From Microbacterium lacus (GTDB taxonomy: Bacteria; Actinomycetota; Actinomycetes; Actinomycetales; Microbacteriaceae), in contig NZ_NMUM01000030.1 of assembly GCF_002812805.1 (NCBI RefSeq), positions 186,001-250,000 of the forward strand: a DNA stretch of 64,000 bases, given 5' to 3'. The stretch's first letter is position 1, and the number at the start of each line of letters is the position of its first letter. The translations under genes were made by a program, and so were the position numbers. This document shows, piece by piece, positions 46,780-55,047 of the stretch. Under the pieces are notes generated by a model that searched no databases, was not told the origin of the DNA, and worked only from the letters and a program-made list of their open reading frames with translations.

Positions 46780-47049
46780 CTACCCCGGGTCGAGAATGGC
46801 CTCGAGGCGGTCGAGTAGCGCCTCGGCCTCGGGCCCGTCGACCGCGACGACGATCGTCTCACCGCGATCGACGTCGAGCGTCATGAGCCCCAGGATGCTC
46901 GCGCCATCGACCGGCGGGCGGCCCTCCGCGCGCACCTCGACGGCCCCCGGGTGAGCACTCGCAAGGCGGACGAACTCGGCCGCCGGACGGGCGTGCAGTC
47001 CGGCCGTCGCCGCGACGGTGATGGCGCGCTCCACGCTGCCAACCCCCAT
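46780..47049 (-). CDS. HPr-family phosphocarrier protein
   Basis: An 89-residue HPr-like protein. The phosphorylatable His is in ATAGLHARPAAEFV. The Ser region is in VDGASILGLMTLDV, close to the regulatory Ser46 site of Gram-positive HPr. It is the second HPr of the window; the other (49578-49862) belongs to the mannitol PTS operon. It lies downstream of the MtlR-type regulator on the same strand with an 83-bp gap, so it may have a role in signalling to that regulator. Its distance from classic ptsH suggests a specialised HPr. Confidence 0.85.
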   Translation of the reverse strand: MGVGSVERAITVAATAGLHARPAAEFVRLASAHPGAVEVRAEGRPPVDGASILGLMTLDVDRGETIVVAVDGPEAEALLDRLEAILDPG

Positions 47050-47132
47050 GTCACCTCCCGCGACCCCGCAATCGATGAGCCCCGTGGGGCATGTGCGCCC
47101 ACTGTACGTGACGGGCCATCACCCGCCCTGCG

Positions 47133-49046
47133 TCAGCCGTCGATGACCGCGACGAGTTCGTCGAGGAAAGCCGGAAAGTCGGTACCGCGGCGAAGGATCC
47201 GCTGCACGCTCTCTCGCTCCGAGAACACTTCGACGAGCTGCTCGAACACGGTCTGGAACGCGGCCCGATCACCCTCGCTGAAAGCCACCAATGCCACGAC
47301 CTGGACGCGCGAATCGCCCCACGGCACGGACTGCTCGGACACCGCGATCGAGATCGCCGTGCGCGTCGCCGTCATCGTGAGCGCGTGCGGCACGGCGAGG
47401 GCGTCCGTGAAAGCGGTGGAAGACAGGCGTTCGCGCTCGATCGTGCGCTCGATGTAGTCGCCGTCGATCACCCCGGCCTCGAGCAGAGGCGCCCCGAGTC
47501 GCCGGATGATCGCCTCGTCCGATTCCGCGGGGTCGAGGCCCCGCACGAAGGCGGCGGCATCAAAATACTGCTCGAGTTCGCCCCGCAACCGGGCTAGGCG
47601 GCGTCCTCGCCGCACGCGCGCGGCGGCCGTGCCGACCCGTTCGACATCCCCTTCGGTCAAGAAGGGCTGCACGCGCACGATGCGATCGGATGCCTCGGGT
47701 GGCGCAATCGTCGTCAGCACCAGATCGGTCGAAATCGCCGCCCAATCCGGGTCGGCACGTGTCTCGACGGTCACGACCTCGATCGAGCGGCCGAGTGACC
47801 GGTCGACGCTCGATCGCAACAGCTCGTGCAGTTCGTAGTAGCCGGGGCAGACGATCGTGGCGGTGACGATCGCATCCGCTCGTCTGCTGCGCTCGAGCCG
47901 CCCCCCGACGTGCATCGCAATGTAGGCGAGCTCGTCGTCGTGCAGTTCGAGACCGAGGCGCTCCTGCAGTTGGAGCGCCAGGAACACCGCGACCTCGAAG
48001 ATCATCGGATAGCTCGACTTGATCGAGCGCGTCAGCGGGTTGCGCGACCACGCACCGACGCGGGAGCGGTGCCGCAGGTTCTGCACGTGCAGGGCGAGGC
48101 GCAGCACGAAGTCCTCGTGGCCGAGGTCGACGCCGAACTCCTCGACGGCACGGCCCACGGCATTGCGCACGGCCGCTTCGACATCGGGTTCGAGGAGCTC
48201 GCGCTGGTCCCCGCCCTCGTCCGCGGGCGCGACCACACGCGTCTGCAACAGTGTGGCGAGGTGCCGCCGGTCGGCGAGGCCGAGATCGACGCCGAAGCGA
48301 TCCTCCGCGAGCCTTCCGACGATCGCCGCGACACCCGAGTCAGCACCCGAGTCGGCAGCGTCGGCGATCACCCGGCGACGGCGCGTGCGGTCCACCGCGA
48401 TCGCCACGTGGAGCAGCACATCGGTGATCGCGTACTCGTTGATGTAGAAGCCGTGGGCCGCGAGCTCGGCCACGAGATCGTCTTTGAAGCTGGCCAGCGC
48501 GTCCGGATCAACGTACTCGGCGGCCAGGGAGCGGCGCAGGAGAGGTGTTTCCAGAGCTCCGGCATCCATCTCGTCGTGGACGAGCCGACTGAGCAGACGC
48601 CGTTGGGCTTCTTCCGGCCCGCGCAACCGGAGGACGGAGCCCGAACGCTCGAGAGACAGGCCCGCACCGGCGAGCAGCGCCCGCACTCGAGCCAGGTCCC
48701 CCTCGAGCGTCGCCTCGCTGACGAAGAGGCTCGCTGCCGTCGCATACACCTCGATCCCGTCGTCGGCATCGAGAAGGGCACGCACGAGGGCATGCAGGCG
48801 GTCCCGCGGTGTCGAGGCATCCGGAGCCACATCGCGAAGGGATGCGACCGTCGCCGGATCGATGCGGTACCCGAACGGCCCGGACTCGATGGGGTCGATG
48901 TCGGCGAGACGTGCATTGATCGAGGTGACGTAACTCCGGATGCTTCGTGGCGTGACGCCGAGCGCGTCCGCAAGCGTCGCGGCGGTAACCCACTCGCCAT
49001 CACGCGCCAGCAGGGCGATGACCCGGTCTTGTCGCGCCCTCGTCAC
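47133..49046 (-). CDS. mtlR: MtlR-like PRD-containing transcriptional regulator
   Basis: A 637-residue multi-domain regulator. The N-terminal HTH is RDGEWVTAATLADALGVTPR (about 8-45) with a second HTH-like segment. Two PRD domains lie between about 180 and 400; TDVLLHVAIAVDRTRRRRV and AYIAMHVGGRLERSRRADA hold their conserved His residues. An EIIB-like domain follows (about 400-490; ADAIVTATIVCPGYYELHEL). A C-terminal EIIA-like domain has TAFTDALAVPHALTMTATRT with the phospho-His. Such proteins sense PTS phosphorylation and activate mannitol genes. It is divergent from the mtl operon across a 175-bp region holding a 12-bp palindrome. Confidence 0.9.
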   Translation of the reverse strand: MTRARQDRVIALLARDGEWVTAATLADALGVTPRSIRSYVTSINARLADIDPIESGPFGYRIDPATVASLRDVAPDASTPRDRLHALVRALLDADDGIEVYATAASLFVSEATLEGDLARVRALLAGAGLSLERSGSVLRLRGPEEAQRRLLSRLVHDEMDAGALETPLLRRSLAAEYVDPDALASFKDDLVAELAAHGFYINEYAITDVLLHVAIAVDRTRRRRVIADAADSGADSGVAAIVGRLAEDRFGVDLGLADRRHLATLLQTRVVAPADEGGDQRELLEPDVEAAVRNAVGRAVEEFGVDLGHEDFVLRLALHVQNLRHRSRVGAWSRNPLTRSIKSSYPMIFEVAVFLALQLQERLGLELHDDELAYIAMHVGGRLERSRRADAIVTATIVCPGYYELHELLRSSVDRSLGRSIEVVTVETRADPDWAAISTDLVLTTIAPPEASDRIVRVQPFLTEGDVERVGTAAARVRRGRRLARLRGELEQYFDAAAFVRGLDPAESDEAIIRRLGAPLLEAGVIDGDYIERTIERERLSSTAFTDALAVPHALTMTATRTAISIAVSEQSVPWGDSRVQVVALVAFSEGDRAAFQTVFEQLVEVFSERESVQRILRRGTDFPAFLDELVAVIDG

Positions 49047-49133
49047 GCGTCGCCACCTTTCCCGGATGACGCGCGGCGAGATCGCGCGTCCCGCTCAGTC
49101 AATCACGTCGGTCGTGTCCAGGGCTGGTCACCC

Positions 49134-49145
49134 GAAAGCGCTTTC
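49134..49145. promoter_or_regulatory. 12-bp perfect palindrome, LacI/CRE-like operator
   Basis: GAAAGCGCTTTC is a perfect palindrome with a central CG, the shape of LacI-family or catabolite-repression operators. It lies between mtlR (start 49046) and the mtl operon (start 49222), about 77 bp before the first gene. It is probably a carbon-control site for one or both directions; the protein that binds it is not encoded nearby. Confidence 0.6.
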
Positions 49146-49221
49146 CGCGGGGGCGGAAGGCGGAGTGCATTGTCGGCTCACAGCGATCTCACAACAATGG
49201 AACAGAAGGAGGTACGGATCG

Positions 49222-49554
49222 ATGAGGATCCTCGTGATCTGTGGCGCGGGTGCGTCCAGCACCTTCGTGGCGATGCGACTGCGCCATGCTGCGCAGAACG
49301 CCGGGCTCTCCGTGCAGGCTCTCGCCGGCACCGTCGAATCGCTCGCCGTCGACCTCGACTCCACCGACATTCTTCTCGTCGCGCCGCACCTCGCCCGCGA
49401 ACTCCCCGATCTCGAGCATCTCGCCGCGCAGCGGAGCGTTCAGGTCATCCTGCTGCCGGAAGACGTCTTCGCCGATATGGACGGCACGCGCACACTTCGA
49501 GCCGTTCTTCCAGCGCTGACCACCGATTTGCCCCTGACCCCAACCGACCACTGA
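49222..49554 (+). CDS. PTS EIIB-like protein (lactose/cellobiose type)
   Basis: A 110-residue protein. The open frame runs further upstream, but the ATG at 49222 has a perfect AAGGAGG ribosome site. RILVICGAGASSTFVAMRLR holds the phospho-Cys of lactose/cellobiose-type EIIB proteins, and DILLVAPHLARELPDLEHLA follows. No matching EIIC of that type is nearby; the operon's MtlA has its own EIIB domain. This free EIIB may act in signalling, or pair with a transporter elsewhere. It is the first gene of the mtl-pts operon. Confidence 0.82.
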   Translation: MRILVICGAGASSTFVAMRLRHAAQNAGLSVQALAGTVESLAVDLDSTDILLVAPHLARELPDLEHLAAQRSVQVILLPEDVFADMDGTRTLRAVLPALTTDLPLTPTDH

Positions 49555-49577
49555 CTCCCCCATTGAAAGGACACCCC

Positions 49578-49862
49578 ATGGCTGAGATCACTCGCACCGT
49601 GCGTATCGGATCTTCACACGGACTGCACGCCCGCCCGGCGAAGATGTTCGCACAGGCGGCGAAGGAGGCCGGTTTCCCGGTGACCGTCGCGAAGGACTCG
49701 GGCAAGCCCATCAACGCCGCCAGCATCCTCGGTGTCATCTCGCTGGGTGTCGAGCACGGCGACTACGTCACACTCGCGGTCGACACCGACGACCAGGATG
49801 CCGGTGAGGCGACGCTGGACCGCCTCGCCGAGCTGCTCACCACCGACCACGACGCGGCGTGA
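49578..49862 (+). CDS. ptsH: Phosphocarrier protein HPr
   Basis: A 94-residue HPr. The ATG at 49578 has GAAAGG upstream. The phospho-His is in GSSHGLHARPAKMFAQAAKE and the Ser in INAASILGVISLGVEHGD. It receives phosphate from EI (next gene, start overlapping the HPr stop) and passes it to the mannitol EIIA. It is embedded in the mannitol operon together with EI, which suggests that the general PTS proteins are co-regulated with mannitol uptake. Confidence 0.95.
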   Translation: MAEITRTVRIGSSHGLHARPAKMFAQAAKEAGFPVTVAKDSGKPINAASILGVISLGVEHGDYVTLAVDTDDQDAGEATLDRLAELLTTDHDAA

Positions 49863-51574
49863 GCATGGCAGAGCTGCGGGGAGTCGGCATCGGACTGGGC
49901 GTCGCCCAGGGCCCGGTCGCCCGCATGGCCGAGCCCCTGCCGTCGCCCACCGACACAGCGAGCGAGCGGACTCCGGAAGAAGAGACCGCCCGCGCCCGCG
50001 CCGCGGTCGCGGAAGTCGCCCGCGAGCTCGAATCCCGCGCCGTCACGGCGGGCGGCATGGCTCAGGAGGTGCTCGAGGCCCAGGCCATGATGGCCGAGGA
50101 CCCGACCCTCGAAGAAGAGCTCGACACGCGGATTCTGGCCGGCAAGACGGCCGAGTTCGCGGTGTTCGATGCCTTCCAGTCGTTCCGCGCGCAGCTCGAA
50201 GCGGTCGGCGGATATCTCGGCGAACGAGCCGCGGATCTCGACGACGTGGCGCAGCGTGTCATCGCGAACCTCCGCGGCGTGCCGGCCCCGGGTGTGCCCG
50301 ACCCCGGGCATCCGTTCGTCCTCGTGGCAAAAGATCTGGCGCCGGCCGACACCGCGCTGCTGGACCTCGACATGGTGCTGGCGCTGGTCACGACCGAGGG
50401 CGGGCCGACGTCGCACACGGCGATCCTCGCCCGCGAGAAGTCCATCGTCGCCGTGGTCGGCGTCGCGGCCGCGAAAGAACTCGCCGACGGCGACACGGTG
50501 ATCGTGGATGCCGCGGCGCACGTCGTCGTCACCGACCCGACCGCCGAGGAGCTCGCCCGGGCGCAGAACCGGGCGGACGCGCGACGTGACGCGGCGTCAG
50601 CCCCCATCACCCCGGGAGCCCTCGCCGACGGGACCCCGGTGCCGCTGCTCGCGAATCTCGGGTCGCCGAAGGGCGCAGCCGAGGCCATCGAACTCGGCGC
50701 CGAGGGCGTCGGGCTGTTCCGCACCGAGTTCCTGTTCCTGAGCGCCAGTCAGGCGCCGACGATCGCCCAGCAGCGGGACTCATACACCCAGCTGCTCGAA
50801 GCGTTCCCGGGCAAGAAGGTCGTCGTGCGGGTGCTGGATGCCGGAGCCGACAAGCCCCTGCCGTTCCTCAACGACGCGCACGAAGAGAACCCGGCGCTCG
50901 GGCTCCGGGGCCTGCGGGCGCTGCGCGCCAGCGAGGACATCCTGCGCGAGCAGCTGACCGCGCTAGCAGAAGCGGATGCCCGGACGTCGGCCGACCTCTG
51001 GGTCATGGCGCCGATGGTGGCGACGGTCGAAGAGACGGAGTACTTCGTCACGATCGCCCGCGAGTACGGCCTCAAGACGGCCGGTGTGATGATCGAGGTG
51101 CCCTCCAGCGCGCTGCTGGCGGACCGTGTTCTCGCGCACGCCGACTTCGCGTCGATCGGCACGAACGACCTGACGCAGTACACGCTGGCCGCGGATCGTC
51201 TGCTGGGGTCGGTCGCCTCGTTCCAGGACCCGTGGCATCCCGCGGTGCTCCGGCTGATCCGCGAGGTCGGCGACGCCGGCCGCGAAACGGGCAAGCCTGT
51301 CGGCATCTGCGGCGAGGCGGCGGCAGACCCGCTCCTGGCCGTGGTGCTCGTGGGTCTCGGCGCCACGACCCTCTCGATGGCGCCCACAGCGATCGCCGAC
51401 GTTCGTGCGATCCTGCTCGACCACTCGCTCGGGGATGCACGCCGCATCGCCGAGGCCGCCCTCGCCGCGAACGACGCGGCATCCGCACGATCCGCGGCCT
51501 TGGCAGCAGCCACCGCCGCATCCACCCCGGCATCCTCGCCGACCGACACACGAGAGAAAGAGACACAGTCATGA
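49859..51574 (+). CDS. ptsI: PTS enzyme I
   Basis: A 571-residue phosphoenolpyruvate-protein phosphotransferase. The EIN part is followed by the active-site His loop TEGGPTSHTAILAREKSI. The PEP-binding barrel has GLFRTEFLFLSA, KVVVRVLDAGADKPLPF, IGTNDLTQYTLAADR and the catalytic Cys in VGICGEAAADPLLAV. The start is GTG 49859, overlapping the ptsH stop, or ATG 49865. It takes phosphate from PEP and passes it to HPr. The end overlaps mtlA by four bases. Confidence 0.96.
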   Translation: MSMAELRGVGIGLGVAQGPVARMAEPLPSPTDTASERTPEEETARARAAVAEVARELESRAVTAGGMAQEVLEAQAMMAEDPTLEEELDTRILAGKTAEFAVFDAFQSFRAQLEAVGGYLGERAADLDDVAQRVIANLRGVPAPGVPDPGHPFVLVAKDLAPADTALLDLDMVLALVTTEGGPTSHTAILAREKSIVAVVGVAAAKELADGDTVIVDAAAHVVVTDPTAEELARAQNRADARRDAASAPITPGALADGTPVPLLANLGSPKGAAEAIELGAEGVGLFRTEFLFLSASQAPTIAQQRDSYTQLLEAFPGKKVVVRVLDAGADKPLPFLNDAHEENPALGLRGLRALRASEDILREQLTALAEADARTSADLWVMAPMVATVEETEYFVTIAREYGLKTAGVMIEVPSSALLADRVLAHADFASIGTNDLTQYTLAADRLLGSVASFQDPWHPAVLRLIREVGDAGRETGKPVGICGEAAADPLLAVVLVGLGATTLSMAPTAIADVRAILLDHSLGDARRIAEAALAANDAASARSAALAAATAASTPASSPTDTREKETQS

Positions 51575-53247
51575 CGACGACGTCAACCCCTGCGAAGAGC
51601 GGGGTCAACAAGGCGCGAGTCGGAGTCCAACGCTTCGGCACGTTCCTCTCCGGCATGATCATGCCCAACATCGCGGCCTTCATTGCGTGGGGCTTCATCA
51701 CCATGCTGTTCATCGCCGTGGGTTGGCTCGGCGGATGGACCCCGGTCGCACCGCTCCTCGGCGGCTTCGGCAACGCGGACCTGATCAACTGGCCGGGCGC
51801 CATGACGGCGCTGGCGGTCGATGAAGACGGCAACACGTTCCCGCAGTTCGTCGGCCTCGTCGGCCCGATGATCACGTACCTGCTGCCGCTCCTCATCGCC
51901 AACACCGCGGGACGCATGGTCTACGGCGAGCGCGGTGGCGTCGTCGCCACGATCGCCGTGATGGGTGTCATCGTCGGCACGAACATCCCGATGTTCCTCG
52001 GCGCGATGATCATGGGACCGTTCGCGGCCTACGTCACCAAGTGGATGGACAAGATCTGGGACGGCAAGATCAAGCCCGGGTTCGAGATGCTCGTGAACAA
52101 CTTCTCGGCGGGCATCCTCGGCATGCTGCTGGCGATCCTCGGCTTCTTCATCTTCGGACCGGCGATCCTGTGGTTCAGCGACATCCTCGGTGCCGCGGTC
52201 GCGTGGCTCGTGAGCCTGAGCTTGCTGCCCTTCGTCTCGATCATCGTCGAGCCGGCGAAGGTGCTGTTCCTCAACAACGCGATCAACCACGGTGTCTTCA
52301 CCCCGCTCGGCATCGAGCAGGCGACCGAGACCGGCAAGTCGATACTGTTCCTCATCGAGGCCAACCCCGGCCCGGGCCTCGGCCTGCTGCTGGCGTTCTC
52401 GTTCTTCGGTGTCGGCGCGGCGAAGGCCTCGGCACCGGGTGCGGCGGTCATCCAGTTCCTCGGCGGTATCCATGAGATCTACTTCCCGTACGCACTGTCG
52501 AAGCCGATGACGATCCTCGCCCTGATCGCGGGTGGCGCAACCGGTGTCACGACCAACATGCTTCTGAACGGCGGACTCGCTTTCCCGGCAGCGCCCGGCA
52601 GCATCATCGCCGTGACGGCCGCGGCTTCCAGTCCGGCTGCTGGTGGAATCACGAACCTGCTGGTCGTGTACTTGTCGGTGCTTCTCGCCGCGACGGTGAC
52701 GTTCCTGATCACCGCGGTCATCCTGCGGGCTTCGCGCAAGCGGGACCTGCTCGCCGAAGCCGACACGTTCGGCGCCGCGATCGCTCAGACCGAAGCCAAC
52801 AAGGGCAAGTCCTCGGCCGCGATGGACGCACTTCGCGTCTCGTCGGGTTCGGACCGCGCCGCCGACCGTGACGCGGATGCAGCGCTCGACAAGCTCGAGA
52901 CGGAGCGCGAAACCGGCGGCCGCGCCGACGGCGGACTGCTCACCACGAAGCAGGTCAAGACGATCGTCTTCGCGTGCGACGCGGGTATGGGTTCGTCTGC
53001 CATGGGCGCGAGCGTCCTGCGCAACAAGATCAAGAAGGCGGGCATCGACGATGTCACGGTCACCAACAAGGCGATCGCGAACCTCGACGGATCGGCCGAC
53101 CTGATCATCACGCAGAACCAGCTCACCGACCGGGCTCGCCAGAAGACGCCCGAGGCGATCCACGTCTCGGTCGACAACTTCATGAACTCGCCGAAGTACG
53201 ACGAGGTCGTGGAACTCGTGCGCGACCAGCACCAGGATGGTGCGTAG
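51571..53247 (+). CDS. mtlA: Mannitol-specific PTS EIICB component
   Basis: A protein of about 558 residues; the ATG at 51571 overlaps the ptsI stop. The EIIC membrane part (about 15-400) has FLSGMIMPNIAAFIAWGFIT, the family motif GGIHEIYFPYALSKPMTIL and TNMLLNGGLAFPAAPGSIIA. A charged linker follows, then an EIIB domain with KTIVFACDAGMGSSAMGASV, whose Cys is phosphorylated. It transports and phosphorylates mannitol. EIIA is separate (mtlF), after a 151-bp gap that contains a palindrome. Confidence 0.95.
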   Translation: MTTTSTPAKSGVNKARVGVQRFGTFLSGMIMPNIAAFIAWGFITMLFIAVGWLGGWTPVAPLLGGFGNADLINWPGAMTALAVDEDGNTFPQFVGLVGPMITYLLPLLIANTAGRMVYGERGGVVATIAVMGVIVGTNIPMFLGAMIMGPFAAYVTKWMDKIWDGKIKPGFEMLVNNFSAGILGMLLAILGFFIFGPAILWFSDILGAAVAWLVSLSLLPFVSIIVEPAKVLFLNNAINHGVFTPLGIEQATETGKSILFLIEANPGPGLGLLLAFSFFGVGAAKASAPGAAVIQFLGGIHEIYFPYALSKPMTILALIAGGATGVTTNMLLNGGLAFPAAPGSIIAVTAAASSPAAGGITNLLVVYLSVLLAATVTFLITAVILRASRKRDLLAEADTFGAAIAQTEANKGKSSAAMDALRVSSGSDRAADRDADAALDKLETERETGGRADGGLLTTKQVKTIVFACDAGMGSSAMGASVLRNKIKKAGIDDVTVTNKAIANLDGSADLIITQNQLTDRARQKTPEAIHVSVDNFMNSPKYDEVVELVRDQHQDGA

Positions 53248-53314
53248 GGTCTGATCCGTTGCGGGGTCGGTCGGCGCTCTGCCGCCGGCCCCGCAGCACC
53301 AGCCCCGTACGACC

Positions 53315-53367
53315 GTGTCCCACTTTTCCTCGCTATCGGCCACCCGAAGCGAGGAAAAGTGGGACAC
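53315..53367. repeat. Solitary palindrome, family-C variant, between mtlA and mtlF
   Basis: A perfect palindrome with 20-base arms (GTGTCCCACTTTTCCTCGCT and its complement) around a 13-base loop. It shares TGTCCCAC..TTTTC with the family C palindromes, but the inner arm differs (CTCGCT rather than ACC). No nuclease gene is adjacent. It could act as an mRNA processing or attenuation site between the operon genes. Confidence 0.92.
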
Positions 53368-53398
53368 GCTAGAGGTTGTTCAACAGAAAGGCATCACC

Positions 53399-53839
53399 AT
53401 GGCACGCGACGTCCTCACCCTCGGTCAGGTCCGCATCCACTCCGGCTCCGCGACGCGGGAGGAGGCCATGAAAGAGGCCGCCGACATCCTTGAAGCCGCG
53501 GGCGCCGTCACCTCGCAGTACTTCGATGCGATGCAGCAGCGCGAGATGACGGTCTCGACCTACATGGGCAACGAGCTGGCCATCCCCCACGGCACGAACG
53601 AGACGAAGGATGCGATCCTCGGGTCTGCGCTTTCGGTCGTTCGCTACGACGGCGGCGTGGATTGGGGCGGCGAACCTGTCACGTTCGTCATCGGTATCGC
53701 CGGCAAGGGTGATGAGCACCTCGAGATCCTGTCGCAGATCGCGCTGGTCTTCTCCGATGAGGACGAAGTCGCCGTTCTGAAGAACGTCTCGACCCCCGAA
53801 GAACTCTTCGCGATCCTCAGCGCGGTGAACGAGTCGTGA
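53399..53839 (+). CDS. mtlF: Mannitol-specific PTS EIIA component
   Basis: A 146-residue EIIA of the mannitol/fructose family. The frame is open from within the palindrome, but the ATG at 53399 begins with ARDVLTLGQVRIHSGSATRE, the family start. The phospho-His is in GNELAIPHGTNETKDAIL. VTFVIGIAGKGDEHLEILSQ is also conserved. It passes phosphate from HPr to the EIIB of MtlA. It overlaps mtlD by four bases. Ribosome site: GAAAGG about 8 bases upstream. Confidence 0.95.
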   Translation: MARDVLTLGQVRIHSGSATREEAMKEAADILEAAGAVTSQYFDAMQQREMTVSTYMGNELAIPHGTNETKDAILGSALSVVRYDGGVDWGGEPVTFVIGIAGKGDEHLEILSQIALVFSDEDEVAVLKNVSTPEELFAILSAVNES

Positions 53840-54987
53840 AGGCCGTCCACTTCGGCGCCGGAAACATCGGGCGCGGCTTCGTCGGGCTGCTTCTGCACGA
53901 AGCGGGCTACGAGCTCGTGTTCTCGGATGTCTCGGCGGCGCTCGTCGACGCGATCAACGCCGAGAAGAGCTATACGGTGCACGAGGTCGGCGCTGGCGGC
54001 GTCGACAAGGTCGTGACCGGGTTCCGGGCGATCAACAGCGCGGAGAACCCGCAAGAGGTGATCGACGAGATCGCGGGAGCGAATATCGTCACCACGGCGG
54101 TCGGCCCGACGGTCCTGAAATTCCTGGCCCCACTCATCCTGTCCGGCGTGGCGCTGCGCGATCCGTCCTCTCCCCCGCTGCAGATCATGGCGTGCGAGAA
54201 CGCGATCAACGCCACCGACGTGCTGCGCGACCACATCCGCGAGCAAGCGGGCGAAGCCTGGGACGCCATCGCGAGCCGCGCCGTGTTCGCGAACACCGCC
54301 GTCGACCGCATCGTGCCGGCCCCCCAAGACAACCCGGGTGTGGACGTGACGGTCGAGCCCTTCTACGAGTGGGCGATCGAGCGTCCCCCGTTCGGCGACG
54401 ACCCGCCGCAGATCCCCGGTGCGCATTTCGTGCACGACCTCGCCCCCTACATCGAGCGCAAGCTCTTCACCGTCAACACGGGTCACGCGACGACGGCCTA
54501 TTACGGCGCGCGGGCGGGCGTGGAGCGGATCTCGGACGCTCTTGCGGTGCCCGAGATCGCGGAACGCGTCAGCGCGACGCTGGAAGAGACATCCGCGCTG
54601 CTCGTCGCGAAGCACGAACTCGACCCGCGCGGGCTCGCCGAATACCGCGAGCGGATCCTCGAACGGTTCCGCAATCCCGCTCTGCCCGACACGGTGTGGC
54701 GGGTGGGTCGCCAGCCTCTTCGCAAGCTCTCACGCCACGAGCGCTTCGTCGGCCCTGCCGCCGAAGCGGCTGAGCGTGGGCTACCCACGTCGGCTCTCGT
54801 CGCGGCTATGGGCGCCGCTCTCGCGTTCGAGGATGCGGAGGACCCCCAGTCGGCGGACGTACAGCGGATGCTGCGGGAGCTGGATGCGGCCGAGTTCACC
54901 GCGACCGTCACGGGCCTGGAGCGGGAGCATCCGCTCTTCGCACGGGTCGAGGCGGTTGTCGCGGCTCGACAGGCAGAGCTCCCCTGA
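53836..54987 (+). CDS. mtlD: Mannitol-1-phosphate 5-dehydrogenase
   Basis: A 383-residue long-chain dehydrogenase with a GTG start overlapping mtlF. The N-terminal NAD site is KAVHFGAGNIGRGFVGLLLH. The active-site region has APYIERKLFTVNTGHATTAY (Lys/His-rich) and the C-terminal half has LRKLSRHERFVGPAAEAAER. It oxidises mannitol-1-phosphate made by the PTS to fructose-6-phosphate. It completes the mannitol pathway in the operon. Confidence 0.96.
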   Translation: MKAVHFGAGNIGRGFVGLLLHEAGYELVFSDVSAALVDAINAEKSYTVHEVGAGGVDKVVTGFRAINSAENPQEVIDEIAGANIVTTAVGPTVLKFLAPLILSGVALRDPSSPPLQIMACENAINATDVLRDHIREQAGEAWDAIASRAVFANTAVDRIVPAPQDNPGVDVTVEPFYEWAIERPPFGDDPPQIPGAHFVHDLAPYIERKLFTVNTGHATTAYYGARAGVERISDALAVPEIAERVSATLEETSALLVAKHELDPRGLAEYRERILERFRNPALPDTVWRVGRQPLRKLSRHERFVGPAAEAAERGLPTSALVAAMGAALAFEDAEDPQSADVQRMLRELDAAEFTATVTGLEREHPLFARVEAVVAARQAELP

Positions 54988-55028
54988 GCGGAGCGAGCTT
55001 GTCGCATCGCTTTGCAAGGCTGCGCGTG

Positions 55029-55047
55029 TTCGCTTAGCCTTACCTAA
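55029..55047 (+). promoter_or_regulatory. DtxR/IdeR-type iron box
   Basis: TTCGCTTAGCCTTACCTAA is close to the 19-bp iron-regulator consensus (TTAGGTTAGCCTAACCTAA). It ends directly before the GTG start of the siderophore-interacting gene, so binding of an Fe(II)-loaded repressor would block transcription start. The short leader suggests a leaderless mRNA. Confidence 0.8.

Noticed and set aside
47826..49485. Long plus-strand open frame running through mtlR into ptsH
   Set aside because: Only the last part (from 49578) is a gene (ptsH). The rest is antisense to mtlR and shows no domain.
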